Below the pieces are notes generated by a model. The model was not told the origin of the DNA, did not search any database, and saw only the letters and a program-made list of their open reading frames with translations. 64,000 bases of DNA from Bacillota bacterium. Lineage in GTDB: Bacteria; Bacillota; Clostridia; Acetivibrionales; DTU013. Made by a program: the position numbers and the translations under genes. The stretch lies in NCBI GenBank assembly GCA_023435305.1, contig JAEYRV010000035.1, positions 1 through 64,000 of the forward strand, given 5' to 3'. Of this stretch, positions 7,140-17,046 are shown one piece after another (the stretch's first letter is position 1; each line of letters begins with the position of its first letter).

Positions 7140-9011
7140 TTATGGCATCACAGCTTCCCTTTCCATAAGCATGTAGTATTGCAGTACACTATAATTGTAT
7201 ATCAGATCCTTTGTTTTTCGGGAAGGCTTCTCGGTGAACACTTCCCCTTCCTTGAAAAACCGGCTGGTAATGACCGGCAGCTCTCTTTTAAGACCGGACA
7301 GGTAGTTGTAATAATTACCGCCGTTTATACCTGCAGCCTCCAGAAGCTCGGTGGCAAGGTAATTGGAACTGATCTGGGGGGCCTGTCCCCTCTTTACCGT
7401 GATCCCGCTGTCGGACAGCATTTTTTCCGCTGATTTGTTCACCAAAATGAAATAAGGCGTTTCGTAATTGTTAAGGTATGCCTGCAAATCTCCGCCAGTG
7501 CCTGTTTCAAAGCCAAGAGCCTTGTACCCCATGTCGTTCTCGCCAAGATAAGGCAGATGGTCGGCAAAATAAACAAATATGACCGGTTCATCCATTTCCA
7601 TGATGGTATCGGCAAAATCTCCAAGCTCCTTGTCGCAGCGCATGACTCCGTTCAAATAATTGTTGATTGTATTATAGGCGGCTTCGTCCATATTGTCGGT
7701 GCGCTTTAGTATCTTGGGATAGCCCAGATCCTTTTTAGAGTATGGACCATGGTTGTCAATGTCAACCACGAACTGGAAAAATGGTTTGCCGGGCTCTTTT
7801 TGAAGCTGCTCATTAAATTTGTCCAGCGTAAAGGCGTAGGTATCGCGGTCAGAGATATAGCCATGATTCATTTCGACCTTGCTAAGGTCCATATCATTCT
7901 TAAAATAAATATTGTCGAAACCGAAAAAGCCATACACATTCACCCTGTTGTAAAACCAGGAATCGCCCGGATGGAATGCCATAGTGGCATATCCCCTGTC
8001 CTCCAGCACCCTTGCCAGAGAAAATGTGTCCCGTCTGATATAGTATGAATATGGGCTGGACAGCTCCGGCATTATTGGCATGGAATGTCCTGTAAGAAAC
8101 GCAAATTCTGTATTGGCTGTGCCTCCGCCGAACACATTGGTCACTATTCTGCCCGCATATGCATTTTCCTTGATCCGATTGAAGTTTTCCAGCGGGTCGA
8201 GACCTTTATTGAATTCAATACCGGGGATCCTGTCAATGTCATAGAAAGCTTCTCCCATAACAGCCATTATATGAGGCAGATCACCTTCGATGAGCTTGTG
8301 ATCCGGCAGGTCATATCCGGCAAGAGCTTCCCTGGCTGCTTCCCTGTCGTAGTCATCGGGCTTGATGGAGCGGTATGTGCCTGTCCGAACCAGGAACGAA
8401 TAGAGGAAGCCCCGGGACTTGTAAAGGTTGACCCTGGAATATATTGAACCTGTGACCTTGAAGCTGTCATAAAGGCCGGTATTTTTATAAATGCCAGTGT
8501 AGGATACGGCAAACAGCACAGCAGCTGCTGCCACACCCGCAACTCTCGCGGGCCAGCGTAGTTTTTCCGACTTCACGAACAGCAGCAGCAATAAACTGAG
8601 AACGAACCAGAAAACCAGACTTAGAATAATAACAGAATTAAAGGGAAGTTCGGACAGTTTGATTACAGTGGCCGCTTCCGTTCCAAGGATAATATCCGAT
8701 GGAGTAAACGGTTCCTCTCTCAATTCCATCATAAACCGGTTGACAATATGCATTACGATATAAAGCCCGCCGCCAAGTGCAAACGTCACCCAGAGTCTGG
8801 AGCTCAAATGATAGATGAAAAGCATGACCAGCAGCAATGGAAGCAGATTAAGCACATAAAGCAGCGGGGTACTGATATATCTCTCGATATTTATCATATC
8901 CACCACATCGGACAGCACTATGCCCAAAGCGGCCAGAATCAATGAAAAAAGCACAACCAGCAGTATATTTACAAAATAATTTTTTACCTTTATCTGAATT
9001 TTCCCGGTCAA
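7140..9011 (-). CDS. LtaS-type sulfatase-fold phosphoglycerol transferase
   Basis: A 623-residue membrane enzyme: about five transmembrane helices in residues 9-190, then an extracellular sulfatase-like domain. GGGTANTEF supplies the nucleophile (Thr298), GEAFYD an early metal ligand and YFADHLPYLG the late Asp-His pair, as in lipoteichoic acid synthases. These enzymes transfer glycerol phosphate or related groups from phosphatidylglycerol to surface polymers. Whether this one makes LTA or decorates another glycan is not clear. The start is TTG at 9011, fixed by GGGAGG eight to nine bases upstream. Confidence 0.85.
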   Translation of the reverse strand: MTGKIQIKVKNYFVNILLVVLFSLILAALGIVLSDVVDMINIERYISTPLLYVLNLLPLLLVMLFIYHLSSRLWVTFALGGGLYIVMHIVNRFMMELREEPFTPSDIILGTEAATVIKLSELPFNSVIILSLVFWFVLSLLLLLFVKSEKLRWPARVAGVAAAAVLFAVSYTGIYKNTGLYDSFKVTGSIYSRVNLYKSRGFLYSFLVRTGTYRSIKPDDYDREAAREALAGYDLPDHKLIEGDLPHIMAVMGEAFYDIDRIPGIEFNKGLDPLENFNRIKENAYAGRIVTNVFGGGTANTEFAFLTGHSMPIMPELSSPYSYYIRRDTFSLARVLEDRGYATMAFHPGDSWFYNRVNVYGFFGFDNIYFKNDMDLSKVEMNHGYISDRDTYAFTLDKFNEQLQKEPGKPFFQFVVDIDNHGPYSKKDLGYPKILKRTDNMDEAAYNTINNYLNGVMRCDKELGDFADTIMEMDEPVIFVYFADHLPYLGENDMGYKALGFETGTGGDLQAYLNNYETPYFILVNKSAEKMLSDSGITVKRGQAPQISSNYLATELLEAAGINGGNYYNYLSGLKRELPVITSRFFKEGEVFTEKPSRKTKDLIYNYSVLQYYMLMEREAVMP

Positions 9012-9102
9012 TGACTAAACCTCCCGAATTTCTGTATCTCGCTTCGTTGAAACGTACCGTTATTTTTGACATCAGTATGTCACTATATTCAATATCCGAT
9101 CA

Positions 9103-10191
9103 TCAGATGGGATACTTATACCTCCAGATATCATGGTCCCTATACATCTTCCTGAGATCCCCCGCCAGCTCTCTGAGTTCCGCAGAGAGCTCTATACCAT
9201 AGGACCATATCTCCGGAATGGCTTCTGCGCCGAGGTATGCACCAAGTATATTGCCTGTAACGGCGCCTGTACTGTCACTGTCGCCGCTGTGGTTCACCGC
9301 CAGCAGCACAGCCTTGCGGAAGTCATCCCTGTAAGACAGGCTGCAGTATATGGCTATTGCCAGTGTCTCTTCCGCGACCCATCCCTCGCCGAGCATCGAA
9401 ACCTTTTCCGCGTCAGGATTTCCTTTGGACGCAAGCTGCAAAGCCTTAATGATCGCAGATACGCATTCCTGGCTGCCGTCATACTTCTCCAGTTCGGTTA
9501 TCGAGCCATCAACTGCCTGATCGATATCCATACCGTCAACAATACATCTGATGATATATGACAGCGCTCCTGCCGCCAGATATCCGCTTGGATGTCCATG
9601 GGTTATCGCAGCGACCTGTGCGCCTGCAAGGAATGCCTGTTCCCGGTTGGCGACCAATCCTGCCGGCGCTGCACGCATGATACCCCCGCAGCCCTTGCTG
9701 TTGTTGACGGGTTTTTCCATGGTTCCCATTATACCATTCCGCAGAGCAGTAATACATGTATTTCCGGGAGCACGTCTGTGGTGCAGCTCCTTGATCTCCA
9801 TCAGCCAGCCATTATTTATATCGTTGTCTGCCTGACAATCAGCAGGCAATTTTTCACCCTGGGTCAAAAGCCATCTCAAATATGATCTGTAGACATATAC
9901 TGAAAGATCACTATATGACTGTCCCGCTGAACCAAATTTCAGCCGGCTTTCCGGAACAGCTCCGTCTTTTTCTCTGGAGCTTGCGATAAAGCGAAGCAAA
10001 CCGTCGGCTGTGAATATGGTCATCTGGGTATCATCTGTTATCTCTGCCTTTGTCCCAATACCAATGTCCAGCCCTGTAATACCCTCATCACCGTATCTGG
10101 CCTTTATATCCGCAAGACTCAGGAATTCCACCGGCCATCCCAGTGCATCACCTATAGCCCCTCCGATTATACAGCCTTCATAACGATCCAC
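9103..10191 (-). CDS. ADP-ribosylglycohydrolase (DraG/ARH) family protein
   Basis: A 362-residue member of the ADP-ribosylglycohydrolase family (PF03747). Visible motifs are GAIGDALGWPVEF at residues 10-22, ITDDTQMT near 50 with metal-binding Thr-Asp-Asp, HGHPSG, and HSGDSDSTGAVTGN near 305, supplying the second set of metal ligands. The family removes ADP-ribose from proteins or small molecules; the substrate here is unknown and no DraT partner is nearby. Start GTG 10191 has GGGGTGA upstream. A 91-base gap separates it from the LtaS-like gene. Confidence 0.9.
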   Translation of the reverse strand: MDRYEGCIIGGAIGDALGWPVEFLSLADIKARYGDEGITGLDIGIGTKAEITDDTQMTIFTADGLLRFIASSREKDGAVPESRLKFGSAGQSYSDLSVYVYRSYLRWLLTQGEKLPADCQADNDINNGWLMEIKELHHRRAPGNTCITALRNGIMGTMEKPVNNSKGCGGIMRAAPAGLVANREQAFLAGAQVAAITHGHPSGYLAAGALSYIIRCIVDGMDIDQAVDGSITELEKYDGSQECVSAIIKALQLASKGNPDAEKVSMLGEGWVAEETLAIAIYCSLSYRDDFRKAVLLAVNHSGDSDSTGAVTGNILGAYLGAEAIPEIWSYGIELSAELRELAGDLRKMYRDHDIWRYKYPI

Positions 10192-10377
10192 ACTCTCACC
10201 CCGCTAATGGAAATATATACAACTTAGAATTATACCATTATTGAAATCAAAATGAAAATTTTTTGACAGGCATAAACAAGGCAAATACAAGGAATCTCTT
10301 ACATAATCAGAAATCAATGTCATGGAGCTTTGGTTACAGTCAGACCGGCCGTTTATGCTGCTCATGCTCGAATTTTG

Positions 10378-10405
10378 TTGAATAAAATCATATTTAAGAT
10401 ATAAT
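10378..10405 (+). promoter_or_regulatory. Candidate sigma-A promoter
   Basis: TTGAAT at 10378-10383 and TATAAT at 10400-10405 are 16 bases apart, about 60 bases before the zinc-ribbon protein gene. The rest of the 275-base gap between the divergent genes shows no other clear feature. Confidence 0.6.
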
Positions 10406-10466
10406 AGAGAGATACACAAGATGCAATTCTGGCAAATCGAAGAAAACAAAAAACAGGAGGTCTGCT

Positions 10467-12164
10467 ATGTATTGTGCAAGATGCGGTAACCACATCTCGG
10501 ATGGAGAACAATTCTGCAGCAGCTGTGGTCAGGCATTACCACAGAAAAATGAAGTATTTTCAAATCCGGTTGCTTCCGATCCTGAGTTTGAAAATAAAAA
10601 AGGGGGCAAAAGCCCTAAAAAAGGTATTATTGCTGCAGCAGCCATAGCGTTTGTTGTTCTTGCAGCAGTCCTGGTTTATGCAAACATATGGAAAATCATG
10701 CCTGCAAAATCATATTATGCCTTCCTTGAGGTTAAAAACAAACCTATTTCACTTAACAAACTTTATAATGATGTGAAAAAAGCTGCCAAACTCAAGCCTT
10801 TCAGCAAAGAACTCGAGATCACTGTCGGTGAGGCTAAAGGTCTGGCAGGAATGACGCAGGGAATAATTTTAGGCGACGTAAGCCTGACAGTTCAAATCGA
10901 TTACAGTGAAAAGAAAACAGCAAGCTATTTGAGCCTCAACTATGAAGATAGTGAATTATTGGATGCGATATTCTATACAGATAAAGATTCAATTGGATTT
11001 GGACTGCCTATTTTGTACAACGAAAATTTTTACTGTGATACGAAAAACATACCGCAAGTATTGACCGACCTGATGGGCCAGCAGTTTATAAACATCACTG
11101 CTGATGCTATTGCCGGGAAGTCAGTTGATGAGATCCGGAAAGAACTGGACAATGACACTAAACTTCTTGATAAGGCATTAGCTAAATATGCTAAGATAGC
11201 ATACAGCAATGTCTCGTCAGATAGCTTCAAAAAAAGAGATGCAGGTGATACAAACATATATTCCTGGATCAGCGGAAGTAAAAAACGCGCTGTGAAGTTT
11301 GAAAACTGCAGTGAGATCGAAGTAAAGATTACAGAAAAAGATATGTACAAGATATCTGACAAGGTTTTTGAAGCACTGCAGGGAGATGACAAACTGATCG
11401 ATCTGATCGTCAAGTATAGTCTTAGTACTGGCTACATGTCTTCATACATGTATTATAACGGTTATTTTGACGGTATTGATTACGAAGATATTGACGATAC
11501 AGAGTTTGATTATAATAAGATATTCAAGGAAATGCTTGCAGATGCAAGAGAAGATTTGGAGTATGAGTTTGACCCTGAAAGCGATGATGTCATTATGACA
11601 ATGAAAGTGATCGCGGACAATAAGAATAACATTATCAGCAGAGAAATCATTGTTGATTCGGAGAGGATTTCGTTGGCTACCTATAATGATAAGGAAGACA
11701 ACAAAGTAATCGAGCTCAATTATGATGACAGATACAGCGATATCCCGACAGCAGTATATGTGTATAGTGGTCTGGAAGGCAAGGGCATAAAAGCTCTGAT
11801 CGATAACGAAACGATCGAAGCCTCGATCACAGGCAGCGAAGATGGCAAAAGTGATATCGGGCTGGATTATGGAACATACAAAATAAAATACGATTCGGAC
11901 TATGAATCGTATGAATTCGTCCTTTCAGCAGATAAGGATGACAGCGGCAAGGGCGGCGACAAACTCAAACTACGCTGCTATCAGGACAACAATCAGCTTT
12001 TTGTTCTCAATGCCGATGTAAAAAATCTGAAGGATAAATCCAATCTGAATTTTAGCAAGAAGTCTGCATTAAATCTGTATGATTTGGATGAAGATGAGAT
12101 ACAGGATATAGTAAATGAGATCCAACAGAATTTCATGGAAATTACTATGAATTTGTTCTATTAA
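10467..12164 (+). CDS. Zinc-ribbon, single-membrane-span protein with large exported domain
   Basis: A 565-residue protein. Residues 3-22 form a zinc ribbon with two CxxC pairs (CARC, CSSC); residues 54-75 form one membrane helix after a Lys-rich stretch; the remaining 490 residues are acidic, Tyr/Asp-rich and probably outside the cell. The N-terminal ribbon belongs to the zinc_ribbon_2 type found on many Firmicute membrane proteins of unknown role. The exported part contains repeated beta-rich stretches but no domain I recognise. Start ATG 10467 has AGGAGG eight bases upstream. No terminator is evident before the next leader. Confidence 0.8.
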   Translation: MYCARCGNHISDGEQFCSSCGQALPQKNEVFSNPVASDPEFENKKGGKSPKKGIIAAAAIAFVVLAAVLVYANIWKIMPAKSYYAFLEVKNKPISLNKLYNDVKKAAKLKPFSKELEITVGEAKGLAGMTQGIILGDVSLTVQIDYSEKKTASYLSLNYEDSELLDAIFYTDKDSIGFGLPILYNENFYCDTKNIPQVLTDLMGQQFINITADAIAGKSVDEIRKELDNDTKLLDKALAKYAKIAYSNVSSDSFKKRDAGDTNIYSWISGSKKRAVKFENCSEIEVKITEKDMYKISDKVFEALQGDDKLIDLIVKYSLSTGYMSSYMYYNGYFDGIDYEDIDDTEFDYNKIFKEMLADAREDLEYEFDPESDDVIMTMKVIADNKNNIISREIIVDSERISLATYNDKEDNKVIELNYDDRYSDIPTAVYVYSGLEGKGIKALIDNETIEASITGSEDGKSDIGLDYGTYKIKYDSDYESYEFVLSADKDDSGKGGDKLKLRCYQDNNQLFVLNADVKNLKDKSNLNFSKKSALNLYDLDEDEIQDIVNEIQQNFMEITMNLFY

Positions 12165-12210
12165 TGGATCATCCTCTGTAATCGGGAGCTGGAGCTGGAA
12201 CTGTCAGGTG

Positions 12211-12239
12211 TTGACAAAGCCTTAGACCTGTATTACTAT
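12211..12239 (+). promoter_or_regulatory. Promoter of the metG T-box leader
   Basis: TTGACA (12211-12216) and TACTAT (12234-12239) with a 17-base spacer, placing the start of transcription about 20 bases before the T-box. Confidence 0.6.
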
Positions 12240-12261
12240 ATATGGAATAATATAAATACAA

Positions 12262-12575
12262 CAAATGCAATGAAGAGAAGAGTAAGTCATCCAGGTCCCA
12301 TACAGAGAGCTCCGGGGCAATCGCCAGGCTGAGACGGAGCAGGGAACGGAAGGCTGAAGATGGTCTCGGAGCTATTCACGGCGAGCAGGCATGTAAAGCC
12401 TTTTAGCCGCTGACGGCAGCGTCCGTTATAACGCCGGAGAATGGCATACAAGCAAGGCTGTTTGTATAAGTTCTTTCTGAGGCCGGTACTGTGAAGCACC
12501 GGTAAACCGGGGTGGTAACACGAAGCTGAATGCTCTCGTCCCCAGGACAATATCCTGGGGGTGGGAGCTTTTTAT
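12262..12575 (+). ncRNA. T-box riboswitch, methionine specifier
   Basis: A complete T-box leader. The 5' GAAGAGAAGAGTA start is followed by Stem I; in the specifier loop GAAG is followed by ATG (12360-12362), the Met codon. The antiterminator T-box reads GGGTGGTAACACG near 12510; its TGGT can pair with the ACCA end of uncharged tRNA(Met). The terminator at 12532-12573 has a 16-bp stem (GCTCTCGTCCCCAGGA and its complement) and a T run. Known mechanism: uncharged tRNA pairing with specifier and T-box stabilises the antiterminator and turns on metG. Confidence 0.95.
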
Positions 12576-12630
12576 TTGTTTAATTACACATGTAAATACG
12601 TAGGGAAATGAAAAGAAAGGAAGTGTTACT

Positions 12631-14286
12631 ATGAACATACTTATAGGAAATGCGTGGCCATATGCCAATGGATCACTGCACATAGGCCATATTGCAGCGT
12701 TGCTGCCGGGAGATGTACTTGCAAGATATCACAGGGCAAAGGGCGATACGGTGTTTTTAGTGTCAGGCAGCGATTGCCACGGCACGCCTGTAGCAATAAG
12801 AGCAAAACAGGAGAATAAGACCCCGGGAGAAATAAGCGACATGTATCATGAAGAATTCACAGAGTGCTTTGACCGCCTCGGGTTCTCCTATGACCTCTAT
12901 TCTAAGACCTCCAGCAAAGACCACAAGGAATTTGTCAGGCAGTACCATAAAAAGCTGTATGAAGGAGGATACGTCTATGAAAAATCTTCACAACAGGCGT
13001 ACTGCGTCACCTGCAGACAATTTCTCCCTGACAGGTTTGTAAAGGGCATATGTCCAAATTGCGGTGAAAATGCCCGGGGCGATCAGTGCGAGGCCTGCGG
13101 CAGCGTACTGGAGCCGGAAATTCTGCTGGATGCAAGGTGCTCGATCTGTGGCTATCCACCTGAACTGAGGCCGTCGGACCATCTGTATCTGGCTGTGACC
13201 AGGATGAAGGACGAACTGGAAAGCTATGTTGAGAGCCATAAAAGCTGGCGGAAAAATGCATATGAAATGTCAAAGAGGTATATTAACGAAGGCCTTAGGG
13301 ACAGAAGCCTGACAAGGGATCTGGACTGGGGCATCGACGTGCCGAAGGAGGGGTATGAGGACAAAAAGATATATATCTGGGCCGAAAATGTACTGGGCTA
13401 TGTCTCGGACTGTTATGTACTATGCCGCCAAAGAGGCCTCGACTTCGAAACCTTCTGGAACAGCAGCAGACAGTACTATGTCCACGGCAAGGACAACATC
13501 CCGTTCCATACCATCATCCTGCCCTCTCTGCTGCTGGGACGGACTGATACCAGGCTGAAGCTGCCCGACGAGATCATATCCAGCGAATACCTCACACTGG
13601 AGGGCAGAAAAATATCAACAAGCGCCAACTGGGCTATATGGGCAAAGGATCTGCTCAGCCGCTATGATCCGGATTCAATAAGATATTTTCTCATTGGCAG
13701 CGGTCCTGAGCAAAGAGATACCGACTTCACATGGACGGAGTTCGTAAACAGTCACAATGGTGAATTACTTGGTGCATACGGCAATCTGGTCAATCGCAGC
13801 CTTGTATTCATTCAGAAATTCTTCGACGGGAAAGTGCCTGAAGCTGTTACTGACTCGGCTCACGCATTGCTCGATGATCAAAGCGCAGAGCTGCTCTATT
13901 CATTCCATTCGCTATTCCACTCGGCAGGAGAGCTCATCGAGCAGGGTAGTTTCAAGGCAGCGCTGGAATCGATCTTTGCATGTATAAGAAAGGCAAATAA
14001 GTATTTTGATGAACAACAGCCCTGGATAACAGTAAAAAACGACCTTCCAAAGTGCAGGACAACTTTAAATACCTGCATACAGGTCATAGCAAACCTGTCA
14101 GTGCTGCTAGATCCATTCCTGCCCTTCTCATCAAACAAGCTAAGGTATACCCTCTCTCTTGGCGGGGCGTCCTGGCAGCCGGTCTCGGTTCCCTCCGGCA
14201 CCGCCCTGGGTAATGTGGAAATATTGTTTGAACGGCTGGACAAGAAGGTCATAAAGGAAGAGCAGGACCGGTTGTTCGGGAGATAA
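12631..14286 (+). CDS. metG: Methionyl-tRNA synthetase
   Basis: A 551-residue class I synthetase that charges tRNA(Met) in the cytosol. The HIGH motif appears as SLHIGH near residue 16, the KMSKS loop as GRKISTS near 326. Between them is the zinc knuckle region with four CxxC-type pairs (residues about 127-175), as in the four-Cys-pair MetRS type. The C-terminal EMAP/Trbp111 dimerisation domain of many Firmicute MetRSs is missing; the protein ends after the anticodon-binding helix bundle. ATG 12631 has AAGGAAG upstream. Controlled by the T-box just upstream. Confidence 0.96.
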   Translation: MNILIGNAWPYANGSLHIGHIAALLPGDVLARYHRAKGDTVFLVSGSDCHGTPVAIRAKQENKTPGEISDMYHEEFTECFDRLGFSYDLYSKTSSKDHKEFVRQYHKKLYEGGYVYEKSSQQAYCVTCRQFLPDRFVKGICPNCGENARGDQCEACGSVLEPEILLDARCSICGYPPELRPSDHLYLAVTRMKDELESYVESHKSWRKNAYEMSKRYINEGLRDRSLTRDLDWGIDVPKEGYEDKKIYIWAENVLGYVSDCYVLCRQRGLDFETFWNSSRQYYVHGKDNIPFHTIILPSLLLGRTDTRLKLPDEIISSEYLTLEGRKISTSANWAIWAKDLLSRYDPDSIRYFLIGSGPEQRDTDFTWTEFVNSHNGELLGAYGNLVNRSLVFIQKFFDGKVPEAVTDSAHALLDDQSAELLYSFHSLFHSAGELIEQGSFKAALESIFACIRKANKYFDEQQPWITVKNDLPKCRTTLNTCIQVIANLSVLLDPFLPFSSNKLRYTLSLGGASWQPVSVPSGTALGNVEILFERLDKKVIKEEQDRLFGR

Positions 14287-14311
14287 TATTACATAAATTA
14301 TGATTCACTGC

Positions 14312-14340
14312 TTGACTGCCGATATAGCAAAATATAACAT
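14312..14340 (+). promoter_or_regulatory. Candidate promoter of the GH20 gene
   Basis: TTGACT (14312-14317) and TAACAT (14335-14340) with a 17-base spacer, 66 bases before the GH20 start. Confidence 0.5.
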
Positions 14341-14405
14341 ATACATATGTACCGGATTCTATTGGTTCAGGTTTTAGGTCTCAGCTCATTTGAGGAGGCA
14401 AAAGT

Positions 14406-16340
14406 ATGGTTTTGATACCTTATCCACGCAAATTGACAATGTCCGCTGATGTGTTCCGAATGTCGGAAATGACTCAGATATTCCTTGATACCGGATGTGA
14501 TTATAATGATTTTGAAGCAGCAGTGTCACTGCGCAATGAAATCGAAAAAGCTGTGGGACTAAAACTTGCCATTACCAAGGGCAAACTCGGAAAAGAGGGC
14601 AAAGATAGTAAAGATAAAGGCAAGACCGTATCTGCAGATGGCTTGATAATTCTCATGAAAGCCAGCTCGAAAACAGCCAGCATGCCTGACAGCGCCGGAT
14701 CAGCATACTACACACTGTCAGTGGGCACAGGTTCCATAATTATAACAGGCAACAACAGCGGCGCTCTTTTCTACGGAATTCAAACCTTAAAGCAGCTTGT
14801 GAGGAATTATGTGAAAGAGATTCCCTGCATGGATATAGAAGATCAGCCGTCTTTTGAAGCAAGAGGCTTTTATCACGATGTCACAAGAGGAAAGGTGCCG
14901 GCGCTGGATACCCTGAAGGATCTGGCAGACAGGCTTTCCTTCTATAAGATAAACCAGCTGCAGCTCTATATAGAGCATTCATTTGCATTTAAGAAATACA
15001 GTGAGATTTGGACCGACTCCGACCCTATTACAGCTGAAGAGATCCTAATACTGGATGACTACTGCAGGAAAAGAGGCATTGAGCTGGTCCCCTCCCTTTC
15101 TGTTTTCGGACATCTATATCACGTGCTGCTTTCCAGGAGCTTCAGACACCTGAATGAATTTGAAGACCTCCCGGATAAACCGTTTACATGGACCGACAGG
15201 ATGACGCATTATACGCTGGATGCCAGTGATCCCAGAAGTCTGAGCTTTGCAAAGGAAATAATCGATGAATTCATACCTCTTTTTTCATCGGATAAATTCA
15301 ATATATGCTGCGATGAGACCTTTGACCTCGGTCAGGGAAAGAATAAAGTGCTCACGGATGAGATCGGAAGAGGAAAGCTGTATCTGTTCTTTGTAAGGAG
15401 CCTCATCGACCATCTCAAGACACGCAAAAAGAGAGTCATGATGTGGGGCGATATTCTGCTGAAGTACCCTCAGATCCTCAGCGAGATTCCCGATAATGTG
15501 ATAATACTAAACTGGAATTACGAATCCGAAGCTTCAGAGGACGGCTTCAGACAGATCCAGGAAGCCGGCCTGCAGCAGTATGCCAGCCCTGGTGTACAGG
15601 GCTGGAACAGACTGATAAACAACATGGATAACGCGTCTATGAACATAAAAGCGCTTGCAGGCTGGGCAACTAAATATAATGCTCTGGGCATATTGAACAC
15701 CGATTGGGGTGATTTCGGTCATATCAACCTGCTGGCAGGCTCAATACCCGGTGCAATATACGGAGCTGCGCTGTCATGGAACGCCGATCAGCCCGACCAT
15801 CCCACTGATGAAGAAATATCCCGGCTGGAATACGGAGATAAATCCGGAAGTCTCATAGGGCTGGTACGTCAGTTGTCAAGAGAGCCCCTAATAGATTGGA
15901 ATACTGTCGTACTCTGGTATTACACAATGTGCGGCTATGATACAGGTATGTACAGCAAATTCTACAACCACACAAGAGAACTTATATTTAACTTTGATGA
16001 AAGTAAGATAAAAGCTGCCTATGACCGAATCCGGGAAATCGATGCAAATATATCGCTATTGCATCAATCAGTGTTTGAGGACAGAAGGCAGGATGTCAGT
16101 GAATTTCTCATCGCCGCGGATGGTCTTGCACTCTTCCAGGCCCTGCTGTTGGTGATAAAAAAGAAATATCTCGGGCAAACCTCAACAGGTCTCATTTTCA
16201 ATCCAAACGAGCTGGCAGTAAAGCTCGAGAACTGGTTCGGCAGGTATAAAGCAGCCTGGCGGGCCAGAAACAAGGAAAGTGAGCTCTTCAGGATAAAGGA
16301 TGTCATAATGGGGATCTGCAGGCTGTTAAGGGTAAAGTAA
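14406..16340 (+). CDS. Glycoside hydrolase family 20 beta-N-acetylhexosaminidase
   Basis: A 644-residue GH20 enzyme. Residues 1-145 form the alpha/beta GH20b domain; the barrel begins at the RGFYHDVTRGKVP stretch near 150, and the catalytic Asp-Glu pair is D303-E304 in CCDETFD, which uses the substrate N-acetyl group. Family function: removal of terminal GlcNAc or GalNAc. No signal peptide is present, so it should act on imported or recycled amino-sugar chains. The C-terminal 150 residues are helical and extend past the barrel. ATG 14406 follows AGGAGG. A terminator hairpin follows directly after the stop. Confidence 0.9.
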   Translation: MVLIPYPRKLTMSADVFRMSEMTQIFLDTGCDYNDFEAAVSLRNEIEKAVGLKLAITKGKLGKEGKDSKDKGKTVSADGLIILMKASSKTASMPDSAGSAYYTLSVGTGSIIITGNNSGALFYGIQTLKQLVRNYVKEIPCMDIEDQPSFEARGFYHDVTRGKVPALDTLKDLADRLSFYKINQLQLYIEHSFAFKKYSEIWTDSDPITAEEILILDDYCRKRGIELVPSLSVFGHLYHVLLSRSFRHLNEFEDLPDKPFTWTDRMTHYTLDASDPRSLSFAKEIIDEFIPLFSSDKFNICCDETFDLGQGKNKVLTDEIGRGKLYLFFVRSLIDHLKTRKKRVMMWGDILLKYPQILSEIPDNVIILNWNYESEASEDGFRQIQEAGLQQYASPGVQGWNRLINNMDNASMNIKALAGWATKYNALGILNTDWGDFGHINLLAGSIPGAIYGAALSWNADQPDHPTDEEISRLEYGDKSGSLIGLVRQLSREPLIDWNTVVLWYYTMCGYDTGMYSKFYNHTRELIFNFDESKIKAAYDRIREIDANISLLHQSVFEDRRQDVSEFLIAADGLALFQALLLVIKKKYLGQTSTGLIFNPNELAVKLENWFGRYKAAWRARNKESELFRIKDVIMGICRLLRVK

Positions 16341-16364
16341 AGTGAACCCCTTAAGGGGTTCACT
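16341..16364. terminator. Terminator-like hairpin between convergent genes
   Basis: AGTGAACCCC-TTAA-GGGGTTCACT is a perfect 10-bp stem placed between the GH20 gene (plus) and the DUF3788 gene (minus). No long T run follows on either side. Confidence 0.65.
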
Positions 16365-16386
16365 TAAAACTGACGGCTTTTATATA

Positions 16387-16830
16387 TTACGATGCCTTTG
16401 GAGGCATTTTTACGCCGCATATCTTTTTGTAGTCCTGAATTCCGGCCTCATCCGTGATCCTGAACATCATCCACTTGCCCAGCTTCATGTAATCCCCCGC
16501 TTTACTGTACAGCTCAGCGATCTCAGGTGTCAGCATCGGCAGTATTGCCTCCATCAGAGGATCAAGCTTGTAGCTGATGACCAGAAATACGGAAAACGAG
16601 TCCTGTTCGGGATATAATGTACCAAAGGACTGACCGCTCTTTTGGAACTTGATGTTCCAGCCTGGTTTGCCCGAGCATGCACTATAGGACATCTTGGGCT
16701 TTGCTTTATAAGCCTTGTCCATATAATCGATCAGGGAGTCCCATAACTTACTGGCATTGCCGCCTATGTACTCTGTTATTTGCTCCATAGTCGGCTGTTT
16801 TTCCTGCGGAAACAGTTCATTCCATTCCAT
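16387..16830 (-). CDS. DUF3788 family protein
   Basis: A 147-residue cytosolic protein resembling the DUF3788 family of Clostridia. Typical features are an N-terminal helical segment, WNIKFQKSGQSFGTLYP in the middle and a late WMMFRI strand. Function is unknown; some related small domains bind ligands in a SRPBCC-like fold, but that is not established here. ATG 16830 has AGGAG ten bases upstream. It stands alone between a terminator and a 210-base gap. Confidence 0.7.
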   Translation of the reverse strand: MEWNELFPQEKQPTMEQITEYIGGNASKLWDSLIDYMDKAYKAKPKMSYSACSGKPGWNIKFQKSGQSFGTLYPEQDSFSVFLVISYKLDPLMEAILPMLTPEIAELYSKAGDYMKLGKWMMFRITDEAGIQDYKKICGVKMPPKAS

Positions 16831-16941
16831 AGCAATACACTCCTATCGGTTAAGGTTATCATTATTTTACCAGAACATTTTGACAACTGTGTGTCATATT
16901 TAACCAATCTGTAATAACATGCCCAAATCCCGGGGCCAGCA

Positions 16942-17046
16942 TCAATCCTCAGTAATAGCCCGCATAGCGATCTGAAGCCTTTCGTCCGTACTCTGGCCGC
17001 CCTCGATCCTGAGGACCGGGCATTTCATATACCAGGAAAGGTTCAC
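16942..17046 (-). pseudogene. Possible 34-residue C-terminal remnant of a P-loop kinase-like gene
   Basis: After the HAD phosphatase stop, a GTG overlapping that stop (GTGA) opens a 34-codon frame ending in TGA at 16942. The translated stretch WYMKCPVLRIEGGQSTDERL looks like the C-terminal strand-helix of small nucleotide kinases of the AAA type, not random sequence. There is no kinase body upstream, so it is most likely the tail left by a deletion, though a coupled micro-ORF is possible. The resemblance is from pattern memory only. Confidence 0.35.
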
